Assembly: GCF_026341855.1 (NCBI RefSeq)
Contig: NZ_JAPENW010000001.1
Span: 3,525,001-3,589,000, forward strand
From: Streptomyces sp. NBC_00568
GTDB taxonomy: Bacteria > Actinomycetota > Actinomycetes > Streptomycetales > Streptomycetaceae
Reading direction: 5' to 3'
DNA length: 64,000 bases
Below the pieces are notes generated by a model. The model ran no database searches. It was not told the DNA's origin and saw only the letters and a list, made by a program, of their open reading frames with translations. Made by a program: the position numbers and the translations under genes. This document shows, piece by piece, positions 38,537-48,837 of this stretch (positions are counted from its first letter, which is position 1; each line of letters begins with the position of its first letter).

Positions 38537-39529
38537 CTACCAGGCGAACGCCTCGGGGGACGGCCCCGGCCCCGGGAAGATCTCGTCGAGACCCTCCAGG
38601 ACCTCCTCCGACAGCTCCAGCTCCACGGCGCGCAGCGCCGACTCCAGCTGCTCCGCCGTGCGCGGGCCCACGATGGGGCCGGTGACACCGGGACGGGTCA
38701 GCAGCCAGGCCAGCGCGGCCTCTCCGGGCTCCAGACCGTGCTTCTCGAGCAGGTCCTCGTACGCCTGGATCTGTGTGCGTACGGCCGTGTTGGCGAGGGC
38801 GTCGGCGGACCGGCCGCTCGCCCGGCGGCCGCCCTCGACCTCCTTCTTGATCACGCCGCCCAGCAGTCCGCCGTGCAGCGGCGACCAGGGGATGACACCG
38901 AGCCCGTACTCCCGCGCTGCCGGGACGACCTCCATCTCGGCGCGCCGCTCGGCCAGGTTGTAGAGGCACTGCTCACTGACCAGGCCGATGGTGCCGTGGC
39001 GGCGGGCGGCGATCTCGTTGGCCTGGGCGATCTTGTAGCCGGGGAAGTTGCTGGACCCCACGTAGAGGATCTTTCCCTGCTGCACCAGGACGTCGACCGC
39101 CTGCCAGATCTCCTCGAAGGGAGTGGACCGGTCGACGTGGTGGAACTGGTAGACGTCGATGTAGTCGGTCTGGAGCCGCTTGAGGCTCGCCTCGACCGCC
39201 CGCCGGATGTTCAGGGCGGAGAGCTTGTCGTGGTTGGGCCACGCGTCGCCCTCGGCGCCCATGTTCCCGTACACCTTGGTGGCGAGCACCGTCCGGTCGC
39301 GACGGTCGCCGCCCTGGGCGAACCAGTTCCCGATGATCGATTCCGTACGGCCCTTGTTCTCACCCCAGCCGTACACGTTCGCCGTGTCGAAGTAGTTGAT
39401 GCCCGAGTCGAGCGCCGCGTCCATGATGGCGTGGCTGTCGGCCTCGTCGGTCTGCGGTCCGAAGTTCATGGTGCCGAGGACGAGCCGGCTGACCTTGAGC
39501 CCCGTGCGTCCGAGCTGTGTGTACTTCAT
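38537..39529 (-). CDS. Aldo/keto reductase
   Basis: A 330-aa NADPH-dependent aldo/keto reductase of the AKR_tas/YghZ-like group. Signatures are KYTQLGRTGLKVSRLVLGTM, the catalytic Asp-Tyr in GINYFDTANVYGWGE, the Lys in VLATKVYGNMG, and the His in YIDVYQFHHVDRST. The cofactor-end motif is GPIVGPRTAEQLESAL. Length is typical (~330). Its physiological carbonyl substrate is not evident. It is transcribed alone, from ATG 39529, in a 448-bp region divergent from the DHA2 pump. Confidence 0.93.
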   Translation of the reverse strand: MKYTQLGRTGLKVSRLVLGTMNFGPQTDEADSHAIMDAALDSGINYFDTANVYGWGENKGRTESIIGNWFAQGGDRRDRTVLATKVYGNMGAEGDAWPNHDKLSALNIRRAVEASLKRLQTDYIDVYQFHHVDRSTPFEEIWQAVDVLVQQGKILYVGSSNFPGYKIAQANEIAARRHGTIGLVSEQCLYNLAERRAEMEVVPAAREYGLGVIPWSPLHGGLLGGVIKKEVEGGRRASGRSADALANTAVRTQIQAYEDLLEKHGLEPGEAALAWLLTRPGVTGPIVGPRTAEQLESALRAVELELSEEVLEGLDEIFPGPGPSPEAFAW

Positions 39530-39977
39530 GACTCACCAGCCAACGGGGTGGAGTGCGCTCTAGGCAAGAGCGGAGCGCCCGGCGGCGCGCGGGAACGGAC
39601 TCCCGGAGGAACGTTCTCCGGGCTCCGGATTTGCATTTGCCTGGAAAATGTGGACCCATATCCCGGCTTTTTCGGTGGGGCGAGAAGTTTTGTGCTCACA
39701 CCCTCGACGCATTCGTCAAGCGCGAGAACCGCCACACGGGTGCGGCGGATTTACCGGCCCTCGGACGGGTGTTGCGGCTGTTAGGGTGAAGGCTCGTCCC
39801 GGGGCCGGGTTGTGCCGTTCAGGCACCTCGCCCCGGATTGCAAGTGCGTGGGCGTTCCGTTTCGGATGATTTCCAGGATTCCGTTCGCCCGGCTTTCCGC
39901 TCGGAATGCGAATTGACTTATCGAGTCGCCTTCGCTCTCCGGGGAAATGTTTCCAGCCCACCTTTTGGAGTATTTCC
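39530..39977. other. Divergent promoter region of aldo/keto reductase and DHA2 pump, no gene
   Basis: No coding frame is supported. The region is less GC-rich than its surroundings. Short inverted repeats near the pump include GACT-TATCG-AGTC (39914-39926) and GGAAA-TG-TTTCC (39943-39954), which may be regulator sites. TTTTGGAG at 39963-39970 is the pump's ribosome-binding site. No regulator gene is adjacent. Confidence 0.5.
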
Positions 39978-41531
39978 ATGTCTGCGTCTGTCGGCAGTAC
40001 GGCTGCCGTCGCCCCCGCCGGGTCGGGCACCTCCGGAGCCGGGTCCGGCCCCGCCCCGGCGCCCCGGGGACGCCACCTCGGTCTCGCCCTCGTCGTCATC
40101 GCCGCAGCCCAGCTGATGGTCGTCCTCGACGCCACGATCACCAACATCGCGCTGCCCGCCATCCAGACCGACCTGGGGGTCTCGGACGCCGATCTGGCCT
40201 GGGTCGTGAACGCGTACGCCCTCGCCTTCGGCGGTCTGCTGCTGCTCGGCGGCAAGGCCGGGGACCTGTTCGGACGGCGCCTGATGTTCCAGGCGGGCAT
40301 CGGCGTCTTCACGCTCGCCTCGCTGCTCGGCGGGCTCGCCCCGAACGAGGGGCTGCTCGTCGCCGCCCGCATCCTCCAGGGCGTCGGGGCCGCGCTGGCC
40401 GCGCCCAACGCGCTCGCGCTGATCACCACGACCTTTCCCGGGGGCAGGCCGCGCAACACGGCCATGGGCGTGTACGCGGCGATGGGCGGCCTCGGCGCGA
40501 CGGTCGGGCTGCTGCTGGGAGGTGTCCTGACGGACGTACTGGACTGGCGGTGGGTGTTCTTCGTCAACATTCCCATCGGACTCGCCGTGCTGGCCGGGAC
40601 CCGCACCCTCGTCGAGGCGGAGCGGCACCCCGGCCGGCTGGACGTGCCCGGTGCCGTCACCGGCACCGGCGGGCTGATCGCGCTCGTGTACGGGATCACG
40701 CGGGGCGGTGAGCACGGATGGACCGACGGGCTCACCCTGGCGTCGTTCGTGGTGGCGGCCGTGCTGCTGGCCGGCTTCCTTCTGCTCCAGGCGCGGACCG
40801 CCTCCCCGATGATGCCGCCGCGCCTGCTCAAGGACCGCAGCCGGTCGGGCAGTTACGCCACGATGCTCTTCATCGGCGCGGGCATGTTCGCCACCTTCTA
40901 CTTCCTGACGCTCTACACGCAGCTGATCCTGGGCTACAGCCCGATCAGGACCGGCTTCGCGTTTCTGCCGTTCAGTTTCGGCATGGCCGTCGCGGCGGGG
41001 GTCAGTTCGAAGCTGGTCACCCATGTCGCTCCGCGGCTGATCGCCGGGCCGGGGCTGCTGGTCGCGGCCGCCGGCATGTGCTGGTTCGCGACGCTCGCCC
41101 CGGACTCCTCGTACGCCGGGCATCTGATGCCCGCCATGTTCGTCACCGCGCTCGGCCTCGGCATGAGCTTCGTGCCGATGACCCTCGGCGCGGTGAGCGG
41201 TGTCTCGCACGAGGACACCGGGATCGCCTCCGCGCTGCTCAACACCGCCCAGCAGATCGGCGGCGCGCTCGGTCTGGCTTTCCTGTCGACGGTGTCCACG
41301 TCGGCGGCCGACGACCGGCTGCCCGGTGCCGCCGGGGCGCTCTACCGGGGTCTCGCCGCCCACGACTCCGCCCTGGTCGCCCAGGCCGGTGACGCCCTGA
41401 CCCACGGCTACACGACGGCCTTCGCCGCGGCCGCCGTCCTGTTCCTGGCGGGCCTCGTCGTCACCGGCGTCGCGATCACCGCGGGCAGGCAGCACCAGGG
41501 CGAGGGAGCGGCCCCGGTCCACATGGGCTGA
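39978..41531 (+). CDS. DHA2 family MFS multidrug transporter
   Basis: A 517-aa, 14-helix drug:proton antiporter. LVVIAAAQLMVVLDATITNI (motif D1-type helix 1 of DHA2), ALPAIQTDLGVSDADLAWVV, YALAFGGLLLLGGKAGDLFG (motif A), GVGAALAAPNALALITTTFP and GPAVGL-like GATVGLLLGGVLTDVLDWRW (motif C) are all present. It should export a toxic or endogenous compound. ATG 39978 with TTTTGGAG seven nt upstream. No TetR or MarR regulator adjoins, unlike many DHA2 pumps, so it may be controlled from elsewhere. Confidence 0.92.
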   Translation: MSASVGSTAAVAPAGSGTSGAGSGPAPAPRGRHLGLALVVIAAAQLMVVLDATITNIALPAIQTDLGVSDADLAWVVNAYALAFGGLLLLGGKAGDLFGRRLMFQAGIGVFTLASLLGGLAPNEGLLVAARILQGVGAALAAPNALALITTTFPGGRPRNTAMGVYAAMGGLGATVGLLLGGVLTDVLDWRWVFFVNIPIGLAVLAGTRTLVEAERHPGRLDVPGAVTGTGGLIALVYGITRGGEHGWTDGLTLASFVVAAVLLAGFLLLQARTASPMMPPRLLKDRSRSGSYATMLFIGAGMFATFYFLTLYTQLILGYSPIRTGFAFLPFSFGMAVAAGVSSKLVTHVAPRLIAGPGLLVAAAGMCWFATLAPDSSYAGHLMPAMFVTALGLGMSFVPMTLGAVSGVSHEDTGIASALLNTAQQIGGALGLAFLSTVSTSAADDRLPGAAGALYRGLAAHDSALVAQAGDALTHGYTTAFAAAAVLFLAGLVVTGVAITAGRQHQGEGAAPVHMG

Positions 41532-41631
41532 GGCCTGGCCACCGGGGCCGGCGGCGTGCGCGGGGCGACCGAACTTCCCTTCGGGGAAATCCAGTTGCTC
41601 CGCGCCCGGCGATCCGCTTGGCTCGTCGCCC

Positions 41632-42414
41632 GTGACCCGACCCGCCGCGCTCGACGCGCTCGTCCGCCCGGACCGCTACCCCCGCTCCTCCGCCTACGAC
41701 CCCGGCTGGCTGCTCGGTCTCGACATGGGGCCGAACCCGCTGTGGCTGCTGGAGGACCTGGCGCGCGATCTGGACCTCCGGCCGGGCATGCGCGTGCTCG
41801 ACCTGGGATCGGGGAAGGGGGCGACCTCGGTGTTCCTCGCGCGGGAGTACGGGGTGCGGGTGGTCGCGGCCGACTGGTGGGTCGCGCCGGAGGAGGTCGA
41901 ACCGGTCCTCGCGGCGGCGGGTGTCGCCGGGGAGGTGACGGCCGTCCGCGCCGAGGCCCATCAACTGCCCTTCGACGAGGAGAGTTTCGACGCGATCGTG
42001 AGCGTCGACGCGTTCGAGTACTTCGGCACCGCGGACAGCTATCTGCCGTACCTGGTGAAGTTCCTGCGGCCCGGCGGTCAACTGGGCGTGGCCACGCCCG
42101 CGTTGACGCGGGAGATCAGGGAACTCGGTTCGATCCCGGCGCACATCAAGGACGTGGTCGGCTGGGAGGCCATGGCATGGCACACGCCCGACTGGTGGCG
42201 GTTCCAGTGGGAGATCACCGAACTCGTGACGGTGACGTCGGCGCGCCTCCAGGAGGACGCCTGGCGCGACTGGCTGCTGTGGACCCGTGCCTGCGCCGAG
42301 CACCGGCCGGACGGCCGCGCCGCCCAGCAGCCGGTCATCGACATGCTCACCGCCGACGCGGGAGCCTTCCTGTCCTTCGCCCTGCTGACCGCCCGCAGGC
42401 CGGTCGGTCCCTGA
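41632..42414 (+). CDS. Class I SAM-dependent methyltransferase
   Basis: A 260-aa Rossmann-fold methyltransferase. Motif I is MRVLDLGSGKGATSVFLARE (SAM-binding glycine loop), motif II acidic VVAADWWVAPEEVE, and motif post-II HQLPFDEESFDAIVSVDAFE. The region FQWEITELVTVTSARLQEDA suggests a substrate-binding cap. It resembles small-molecule C-, N- or O-methyltransferases, but the acceptor is unknown. Start GTG 41632 (TRPAALDAL). It follows the DHA2 pump by 100 bp on the same strand, so co-transcription is possible. Confidence 0.85.
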   Translation: MTRPAALDALVRPDRYPRSSAYDPGWLLGLDMGPNPLWLLEDLARDLDLRPGMRVLDLGSGKGATSVFLAREYGVRVVAADWWVAPEEVEPVLAAAGVAGEVTAVRAEAHQLPFDEESFDAIVSVDAFEYFGTADSYLPYLVKFLRPGGQLGVATPALTREIRELGSIPAHIKDVVGWEAMAWHTPDWWRFQWEITELVTVTSARLQEDAWRDWLLWTRACAEHRPDGRAAQQPVIDMLTADAGAFLSFALLTARRPVGP

Positions 42415-42436
42415 GCCCGGACGGCTGCGCGCACGG

Positions 42437-42463
42437 TGACCGGGAGGCGCCCGGAACCGGTCA
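42437..42463. terminator. Hairpin between methyltransferase and SGNH hydrolase
   Basis: TGACCGG (42437-42443) pairs with CCGGTCA (42457-42463) around a 13-nt loop. It overlaps the stop of the leftward hydrolase and follows the methyltransferase by 23 bp. Confidence 0.45.
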
Positions 42464-43144
42464 GGCGGTCACGGCGGTATAGGGCTCGCCCAGGTCCCAG
42501 GCCTGGTACATCGCCTCCGCGAAACCTTCCGCGATCTTGTGCTCGCCGCTCGCGTTCGGGTGGGTGCCGTCGTACGTGTCGAAGGTGATGTCGTACGAGA
42601 GGGGCGGGGACGCGAGGAGCAGCGGCGAGCGCGGTTCGTCGAGGTCGGCGACCGTCTTGGCGAGCAGCTCGTTGAAGGAGGCGACCTCGGCGGCGAAGGG
42701 GGCGTCGGACTCGGCGCGGACGTTCGGTATCACCGGGAGCAGGACCATGCGGACGCGCGGGTTCGCGGCGCGGGCCTCCTCGACGAAGGTGCGGGCGTTC
42801 GCGGCGGTCTGGACGGCGTTCGTGTAGAAGCCGAGGTCGATGAGGCCGAGGGAGACCAGCAGGACGTCGGCGCGCTGCGCGCGGACCGTCTCGCGGATCA
42901 GCGGCGCCATGTGCAGCCAGCCCTCGCCCCAGCCGGCCAGGTGGGCGCGGGGGAACTCCGGGTCCGCGTACTCGTGCGAGTCGGGGGAGTTCGTCGCCTT
43001 GTCGTAGAGCGTCTCGCGCGGGCCGACGATCTTGAACGGGCCCCCGTACGTCGCGCGCAGGTGCTGCCACATTCGGTAACGCCATGTGTGTTCGCCCGCG
43101 CTACCGATCGTCATGGAGTCGCCGACGGGCATGAACCTGAGCAT
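42461..43144 (-). CDS. SGNH/GDSL hydrolase
   Basis: A 227-aa serine hydrolase of the SGNH family, with block I FMPVGDSMTIGSAGEHTWRY (the GDS nucleophile), block II glycine in LVSLGLIDLGFYTN, block III around VLLPVIPNVRAESD, and block V DGTHPNASGEHKIAEGF (catalytic Asp and His). No signal peptide is seen, so it is probably cytoplasmic. It would act on an ester or acetyl group, substrate unknown. ATG 43144 (MLRFMPVGDS) is preferred over ATG 43177, which adds 11 residues. Confidence 0.87.
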   Translation of the reverse strand: MLRFMPVGDSMTIGSAGEHTWRYRMWQHLRATYGGPFKIVGPRETLYDKATNSPDSHEYADPEFPRAHLAGWGEGWLHMAPLIRETVRAQRADVLLVSLGLIDLGFYTNAVQTAANARTFVEEARAANPRVRMVLLPVIPNVRAESDAPFAAEVASFNELLAKTVADLDEPRSPLLLASPPLSYDITFDTYDGTHPNASGEHKIAEGFAEAMYQAWDLGEPYTAVTA

Positions 43145-43332
43145 CCGCTCATCATGGACGATCGGTCCGGGTGCCATGCGCCGTCACGGTGTGAGGCTGG
43201 ACACGCCGTCGTGGGCCCGGGTGGGGCCGGATCGGGCCGGGTGGGGCCGGGTGGGTGCGCCGGGGCCGGTCGGCGTGGCGTGCGGAGGACGGGGCCGACG
43301 TGAACGGGCCGGTGGGATGGCAGGCTTGGGCC

Positions 43333-44334
43333 ATGCGCCGATCGCCCTCGTTCCTCTCCGGAGCCGCCGCCGGAGCCGTTGCCGGAGCCGCCCTTGTCCT
43401 CGCCCTGGCGGCGCCCGCCCTCGCCGACGACGGGGACGGGGGATTCACCGTCAAGGACCCCCGGATCACCGAGTCCAGCGGTCTCGCCGCCTCGCGCGCC
43501 CACCCCGGCATCTACTGGACCCACAACGACAGCGACGACGGGGCCTACCTGTACGCCGTCGACAGCGGGACCGGCCGGACCGTCGCGACGATCACCATGA
43601 GCGGGGTCGGCGCGCCCCGGGACGTCGAGGCGATCTCCCTCGGACCCGACGGCGATCTCTATGTCGGCGACATCGGCGACAACCTCGGCGGCACCTGGAA
43701 CCACGTGTGGATCTACAAGCTGCCCGAGCCCAAGGTGCTCAAGGACCAGACGATCCGTGCCACCCAGTACGTCGTGAAGTACTCCGACGGCCCCCGCAAC
43801 GCGGAGGCGCTGATGGTGCACCCCAAGACGGGGCGCGTCTACATCGCCGACAAGAACGAGGACGGCGGCCACCTCTACGAGGGGCCCGCCGAGCTCTCCG
43901 CCTCCGCCACCAACGTCTTCAAGCCCGTCGCCACCATCGACCTGTGGGTCACCGACGGCGCCTTCTCTCCCGACGGCCGGCAGCTCGCCGTACGCGGCTA
44001 CTTCGGCGGCATCGCCTACGACTGGAACGGCGGCCGGATCAAGAAGACGGGCCGCCTGAACGTCCCCCTCCAGGGCCAGGGCGAGTCCGTCACCTACACC
44101 ACCGACGGATCGAAGCTCATGTACGGCAGCGAGGGCGCGGACAGCGCCGTGGAGCCGGAGAGCGCGCCCGGGGCCGGCGGCTCGGACTCCAAGTCGCCCT
44201 CCAAGGACGGCGGTTCCGGAGCCGAGGGCGGAAGCGGCGACACCATGAGCGGTGGGGTGAAGATCGGCGCCATCGCGGTCGCCGCCCTCTTCGCCGTGGT
44301 CTTCGGGTTCAAGAGGCTGCTGCGCCGCGACTGA
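43333..44334 (+). CDS. Secreted, C-terminally anchored beta-propeller-like protein
   Basis: A 333-aa surface protein. A signal peptide (PSFLSGAAAGAVAGAALVLA to LAAPALA) leads into a propeller-like domain with repeated blades (DVEAISLGPDGDLYVGDIGD; NAEALMVHPKTGRVYIADKN; GAFSPDGRQLAVRGYFGGIA), then a Ser/Gly/Lys-rich linker, a C-terminal helix (VKIGAIAVAALFAVVFGF) and a basic end (KRLLRRD). So it is exported and held in the membrane. The blade motif SGLAASRAHPGIYWTHNDSD is common in Streptomyces WD40-like proteins. Function unknown. ATG 43333 is taken, with no strong ribosome-binding site. Confidence 0.85.
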   Translation: MRRSPSFLSGAAAGAVAGAALVLALAAPALADDGDGGFTVKDPRITESSGLAASRAHPGIYWTHNDSDDGAYLYAVDSGTGRTVATITMSGVGAPRDVEAISLGPDGDLYVGDIGDNLGGTWNHVWIYKLPEPKVLKDQTIRATQYVVKYSDGPRNAEALMVHPKTGRVYIADKNEDGGHLYEGPAELSASATNVFKPVATIDLWVTDGAFSPDGRQLAVRGYFGGIAYDWNGGRIKKTGRLNVPLQGQGESVTYTTDGSKLMYGSEGADSAVEPESAPGAGGSDSKSPSKDGGSGAEGGSGDTMSGGVKIGAIAVAALFAVVFGFKRLLRRD

Positions 44335-44367
44335 GGGACGTCCGCCCGGCCGCTCCTCGACGGAAAA

Positions 44368-44401
44368 GGGGCGCCCGGCACGTTCACGCGCCGGACGCCC
44401 C
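44368..44401. terminator. Bidirectional terminator between propeller protein and serC
   Basis: GGGGCG-c-CCGGC (44368-44379) pairs with GCCGG-a-CGCCCC (44390-44401), eleven pairs around one mismatch and a 10-nt loop. It is 34 bp past the propeller stop and 18 bp from the serC stop, with AAAA on its left flank (a T tract for the serC direction). Confidence 0.75.
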
Positions 44402-44418
44402 TGATCTCGTAGGAACGG

Positions 44419-45546
<1,128 letters not shown>

Positions 45547-45610
45547 CTAGCCGTTCCGGGAAACCTCGTCGAAACGTCGTCCGGCGGCTGAGACGGGGCG
45601 GGTTGACGGC

Positions 45611-45648
45611 CGCCGCCGGAGGGGCCGTGACGGGCCCCTCCGGCGGCG
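45611..45648 (-). terminator. Strong hairpin terminator after the conservon operon
   Basis: A perfect 16-bp GC stem: CGCCGCCGGAGGGGCC (45611-45626) pairs with GGCCCCTCCGGCGGCG (45633-45648), loop GTGACG. It lies 5 bp beyond the stop of the last P450 gene (leftward operon). Confidence 0.75.
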
Positions 45649-45652
45649 CGGC

Positions 45653-46876
45653 TCATTCGGCGATCAGCCGCACCGGCAGTTCGAACAGGTCGTTCTGGGT
45701 CACCACCGGCTTGTTGCGGAGCTCCGCCACCGGGACGGCCAGGTCCAGGGACGGGAAGCGCTCGTACAGGGCGGGGAGGGCGACGCCGGCCTCCAGGCGG
45801 GACAGGGCCGCGCCGGGGCAGACGTGGGGTCCGTGGCCGAAGGAGATGTGCCGGTTCTTGCTGGTGCGGCTGACGTCGAAGTCGCCCGCCGTCGGACCGT
45901 GGGCGTTCTCGTCGCGGCCGATCGCGCCGTACGACACGATCAGCGCGTCGCCCGCCGGGATCACCTTGTCGCCGACCGGGACGTCCTCCGTCGCGAAGCG
46001 GATGAGGACGTGCGAGGTCGGCGTGGCGTAGCGCAGGGTCTCCTCGACGACCGCGGACCAGTCGGCCTCGCCGGCGAGGACGAGGGCGCGCTGGTCGGGG
46101 TGGGCGGAGAGGTTGACCACCGCGTTGACGATCAGGGAGATCGTCGTCTCGTGGCCCGCCGCGACCATCAGCTGGAGGGTGGAGACGATCTCGGCGTCGG
46201 TGAGGTGGTCGCCGTCCTCGGAGGCCAGGATCAGCGCGCTGGTCAGGTCGTCGCCCGGCTCGGCGCGCTTGGCCGCCACCGTCTCCGCCATGATCCCGGC
46301 CAGCTCGGTGAGGGTCGCGATGACCTCCGCGGGCGGGGTCTGCGTCGAGAAGAACTTCTCGAAGAGCTCCTTCAGACGCGGCAGCCGGGACTCCTCGATG
46401 CCCATGAGGTCGGCGATGACGTACATGGGCAGGGGGTAGGCGAAGTCGGCCTTCAGGTCGACGACCTCGCCCGTGAGGTTGTCGAGCAGACTCTCCGTCA
46501 GCTTCGAGATCCGCTCCCGCATCTGCTCCACCCGTCGCGGCGTCAGCGCCTGTGCCACCAGGGTGCGCATCCGCCGGTGGTCCGCGCCGTCCACCGTGAG
46601 CATGGAGCGGCCGGGGTTGGCGAGCCCGATCAGCGGCCAGTCGGGGGCGATCTCGCCACGCTGCCAGGCGCCCCAGACGTTGATGTCCTTCACCAGACGG
46701 GGGTCCGTGAGCAGGGCGCGCGCCTCGGCGTGGTGGGTGACCGCCCACACCGGCACACCGCCGGGCAGTTCGACGGCGGCGAGCGGCCCCGCTGCGCGCA
46801 GCGCGGCGCTCTCGCCGTCGAGGTCGGTGACGAAGGGGTCCAGGACTATGCGGGTCTCTTCGGTACCGGTGGTCAT
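45653..46876 (-). CDS. Cytochrome P450, CYP154-like (conservon-associated)
   Basis: A 407-aa soluble P450 monooxygenase. The I-helix has AGHETT (240-245), the K-helix ETLR (279-282, intact ExxR), and the heme-ligand loop FGHGPHVCPGAAL with Cys353. The NxxW-like MDVSRTSKNRHISF region is typical of actinomycete class I P450s. It needs a ferredoxin partner not present in the window. In Streptomyces conservons, a CYP157 and a CYP154 gene often close the cluster, which is the order here. The CYP154 assignment rests on that context and on overall similarity, and the substrate is unknown. ATG 46876, 105 bp after the CYP157 stop. Confidence 0.88.
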   Translation of the reverse strand: MTTGTEETRIVLDPFVTDLDGESAALRAAGPLAAVELPGGVPVWAVTHHAEARALLTDPRLVKDINVWGAWQRGEIAPDWPLIGLANPGRSMLTVDGADHRRMRTLVAQALTPRRVEQMRERISKLTESLLDNLTGEVVDLKADFAYPLPMYVIADLMGIEESRLPRLKELFEKFFSTQTPPAEVIATLTELAGIMAETVAAKRAEPGDDLTSALILASEDGDHLTDAEIVSTLQLMVAAGHETTISLIVNAVVNLSAHPDQRALVLAGEADWSAVVEETLRYATPTSHVLIRFATEDVPVGDKVIPAGDALIVSYGAIGRDENAHGPTAGDFDVSRTSKNRHISFGHGPHVCPGAALSRLEAGVALPALYERFPSLDLAVPVAELRNKPVVTQNDLFELPVRLIAE

Positions 46877-46981
46877 GCGGGGGTGCCTCCAGGGGCTGAA
46901 GTGGGAGTAATGCGTCTTCCCGGGGCAGGGGAGAGCCCCGGACCCCGGCCGGACAGCGTGCCGGCCGGGCGCAACGGCGTC

Positions 46982-48202
46982 TCAGAGGACAGGTACGGGC
47001 GTGAACCGCACGGGCAGTTCGGTCAGGCCCCGCAGCCAGGGGGAGGGGCGCCGGGCCAGTGACTCGGCGGGCACGGCCAGGTCGATGTCCGGCAGCCGGT
47101 CCAGGACGACCTCGATCCCGGTGCGCGCGATGACCTCGGCGACCTCCTGTGCCGGGAACGGGCAGCGGTGCTCTCCGTGACCGAAGGAGAAGTGGGCGTT
47201 GTTGCCGCCGGTGAGGGCGGAACTGTCGGTGCGGACCTGGGGGTCGGAGTTGGCGCCCTGCAGGCCGAGCAGCAGCAGATCGCCGGCGCGGACCCGGCGG
47301 CCGCCGAGCTGGGTGTCGCGGGAGGCCCAGCGCCCGGCCACGTTCTGGGTGGGGGTGTCCTCCCACAGCACCTCGTTCATGGCCTCGGGGACGCTGTGCC
47401 GGCCGCCGAACAGCGAGGCCGCGAACCGGTCGTCGGTGAGCATCAGACGCAGCGAGTTGCCGATCCAGTCGGCGGTCGGCTGGTGACCGGCGGCCATCAT
47501 GACCATCAGGTCCTGGGCGATCTCCTCGTCGCTGAAGCCCGAGGCGTCCGCGAGCATCCGGGAGACGACGTCGTTCGCCGGTGTCTCCTTGCGGTCGGCG
47601 AGCAACTGCGCCATGGAGGCGGCGAGATGCTGCTGTCCGGCCAGCGCGCCCTCGCGCCCGTTGATCATGTCGTTCAGGGCGGTCACCAGGCCCGGACCCT
47701 GCTCGTCCGCGAAGCCGTAGAGCGTGGCGAGGACCCGTACGGGGAGCAGTGCCGCGTAGTCGCCGATGATGTCCGTCTCACCCTTGGCGCAGACCGCGTC
47801 GATCAGCTCGTCGGCGAACTTCTCGGCCTGGGAGCGCAGTTCGGAGGGGTCCACGGCTTCGAGGGCGTTGCTGATCATCGCGGCGCGCTCGCGGTGGCGC
47901 TCGCCGACGGTGTACAGGATGGAGGGCTGCTTGCGGCCGATCATCGGCAGCAGCGGCCAGTCGTCGGGGATGCGGTCCCACTGGCTCCACAGGTCCGAGT
48001 CCCGGCTGAACAGCTGAGGATCGCCGGTGACCTGGTGCAGCTCGCGGTAGCCCAGCACCAGCCAGGCCGGAATGTCGCCGTCGAGGACGACCGGTACGAC
48101 GGAACCGTGCTCGCGCCGCATCTCCCGGTACAGCTCGGCGGGTTCGGTCTGGAACCGTGGCCCGCTCAGGGGTACGGGCGCGGGTGCGGGTGTGGGGGTC
48201 AC
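46982..48202 (-). CDS. Cytochrome P450, CYP157-like (CvnE), lacking ExxR
   Basis: A 406-aa P450-fold protein. The heme loop FGHGEHRCP retains the cysteine (Cys347), but the K-helix reads EVLW (277-280) where nearly all P450s have ExxR, a feature described for the CYP157 family. The I-helix AAGHQPT (237-243) also departs from AGxET. It may still bind heme, but the ExxR charge network is absent, so it could be a regulator or scaffold. GTG 48202 overlaps the cvnD stop (GTGA), the tight coupling seen throughout this conservon. Confidence 0.88.
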   Translation of the reverse strand: MTPTPAPAPVPLSGPRFQTEPAELYREMRREHGSVVPVVLDGDIPAWLVLGYRELHQVTGDPQLFSRDSDLWSQWDRIPDDWPLLPMIGRKQPSILYTVGERHRERAAMISNALEAVDPSELRSQAEKFADELIDAVCAKGETDIIGDYAALLPVRVLATLYGFADEQGPGLVTALNDMINGREGALAGQQHLAASMAQLLADRKETPANDVVSRMLADASGFSDEEIAQDLMVMMAAGHQPTADWIGNSLRLMLTDDRFAASLFGGRHSVPEAMNEVLWEDTPTQNVAGRWASRDTQLGGRRVRAGDLLLLGLQGANSDPQVRTDSSALTGGNNAHFSFGHGEHRCPFPAQEVAEVIARTGIEVVLDRLPDIDLAVPAESLARRPSPWLRGLTELPVRFTPVPVL

Positions 48203-48837
48203 AGCGCCAACTCCGGGGATTGAAGGGCGCCTTCCTCGGCCGGGGCGCCGGGACGGACGTAGAGGGACTGGATGTGCTCCACCAGCGTGATCAGCACCCG
48301 CTTGCTGGACTCCCGGGAGCGGGCGTCGCAGTCGATCAGCGGCACGTGCGGGTCGAGGTCGAGGGCCTCGCGGATCTGCGCCGGGGTGTGCGGGGGGCCG
48401 CCGAAGTCGTTGCAGGCCACGATGAACGGCGTGCCGTGGTGCTCCAGCCGGTCGATGGCGTACCAGGAGTCGTCGATACGGCGTGTGTCGACCAGGACGA
48501 TCGCTCCGAGCGTGCCGGAGAACAGCCGGTCCCACAGGAACCAGAACCGTTCCTGACCGGGCGCGCCGAACAGGTACAGGACGTTGTGGGCGTCCAGCGT
48601 GATGCGCCCGAAGTCGAAGGCGACGGTGGTCGCGGTCTTGCCGCGCACCTCGCTGATGTCGTCGACGGCCGCGCCGGCCTGCGTCATGGTCTCCTCGGTG
48701 TTGAGGGGACGTATCTCGCTGACCGAGCGGACCAGGGTCGTCTTGCCGACGCCGAAGCCGCCCACGATCACGATCTTGAGGCCGTTGTCGGCCGACGCCG
48801 ACAGGGGCGCACGGGCGTCAGAGGTTACGGAGTCCAA
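48199..48837 (-). CDS. Conservon GTPase CvnD
   Basis: A 212-aa small GTPase of the conservon family. Walker A is IVGGFGVGKTTLVRSVSE (about residues 24-41), the G3-like region is NVLYLFGAPGQERFWFLWDR (typical of the ARF/Ras-like Mgl type), and the guanine-specificity site is altered (ACNDFGG in place of NKxD), as often in CvnD. It would form a membrane-associated switch with the CvnA kinase, CvnB and CvnC. TTG 48837 is used: it overlaps cvnC by 20 bp. Expected partner: the P450 following it. Confidence 0.9.
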   Translation of the reverse strand: MDSVTSDARAPLSASADNGLKIVIVGGFGVGKTTLVRSVSEIRPLNTEETMTQAGAAVDDISEVRGKTATTVAFDFGRITLDAHNVLYLFGAPGQERFWFLWDRLFSGTLGAIVLVDTRRIDDSWYAIDRLEHHGTPFIVACNDFGGPPHTPAQIREALDLDPHVPLIDCDARSRESSKRVLITLVEHIQSLYVRPGAPAEEGALQSPELAL

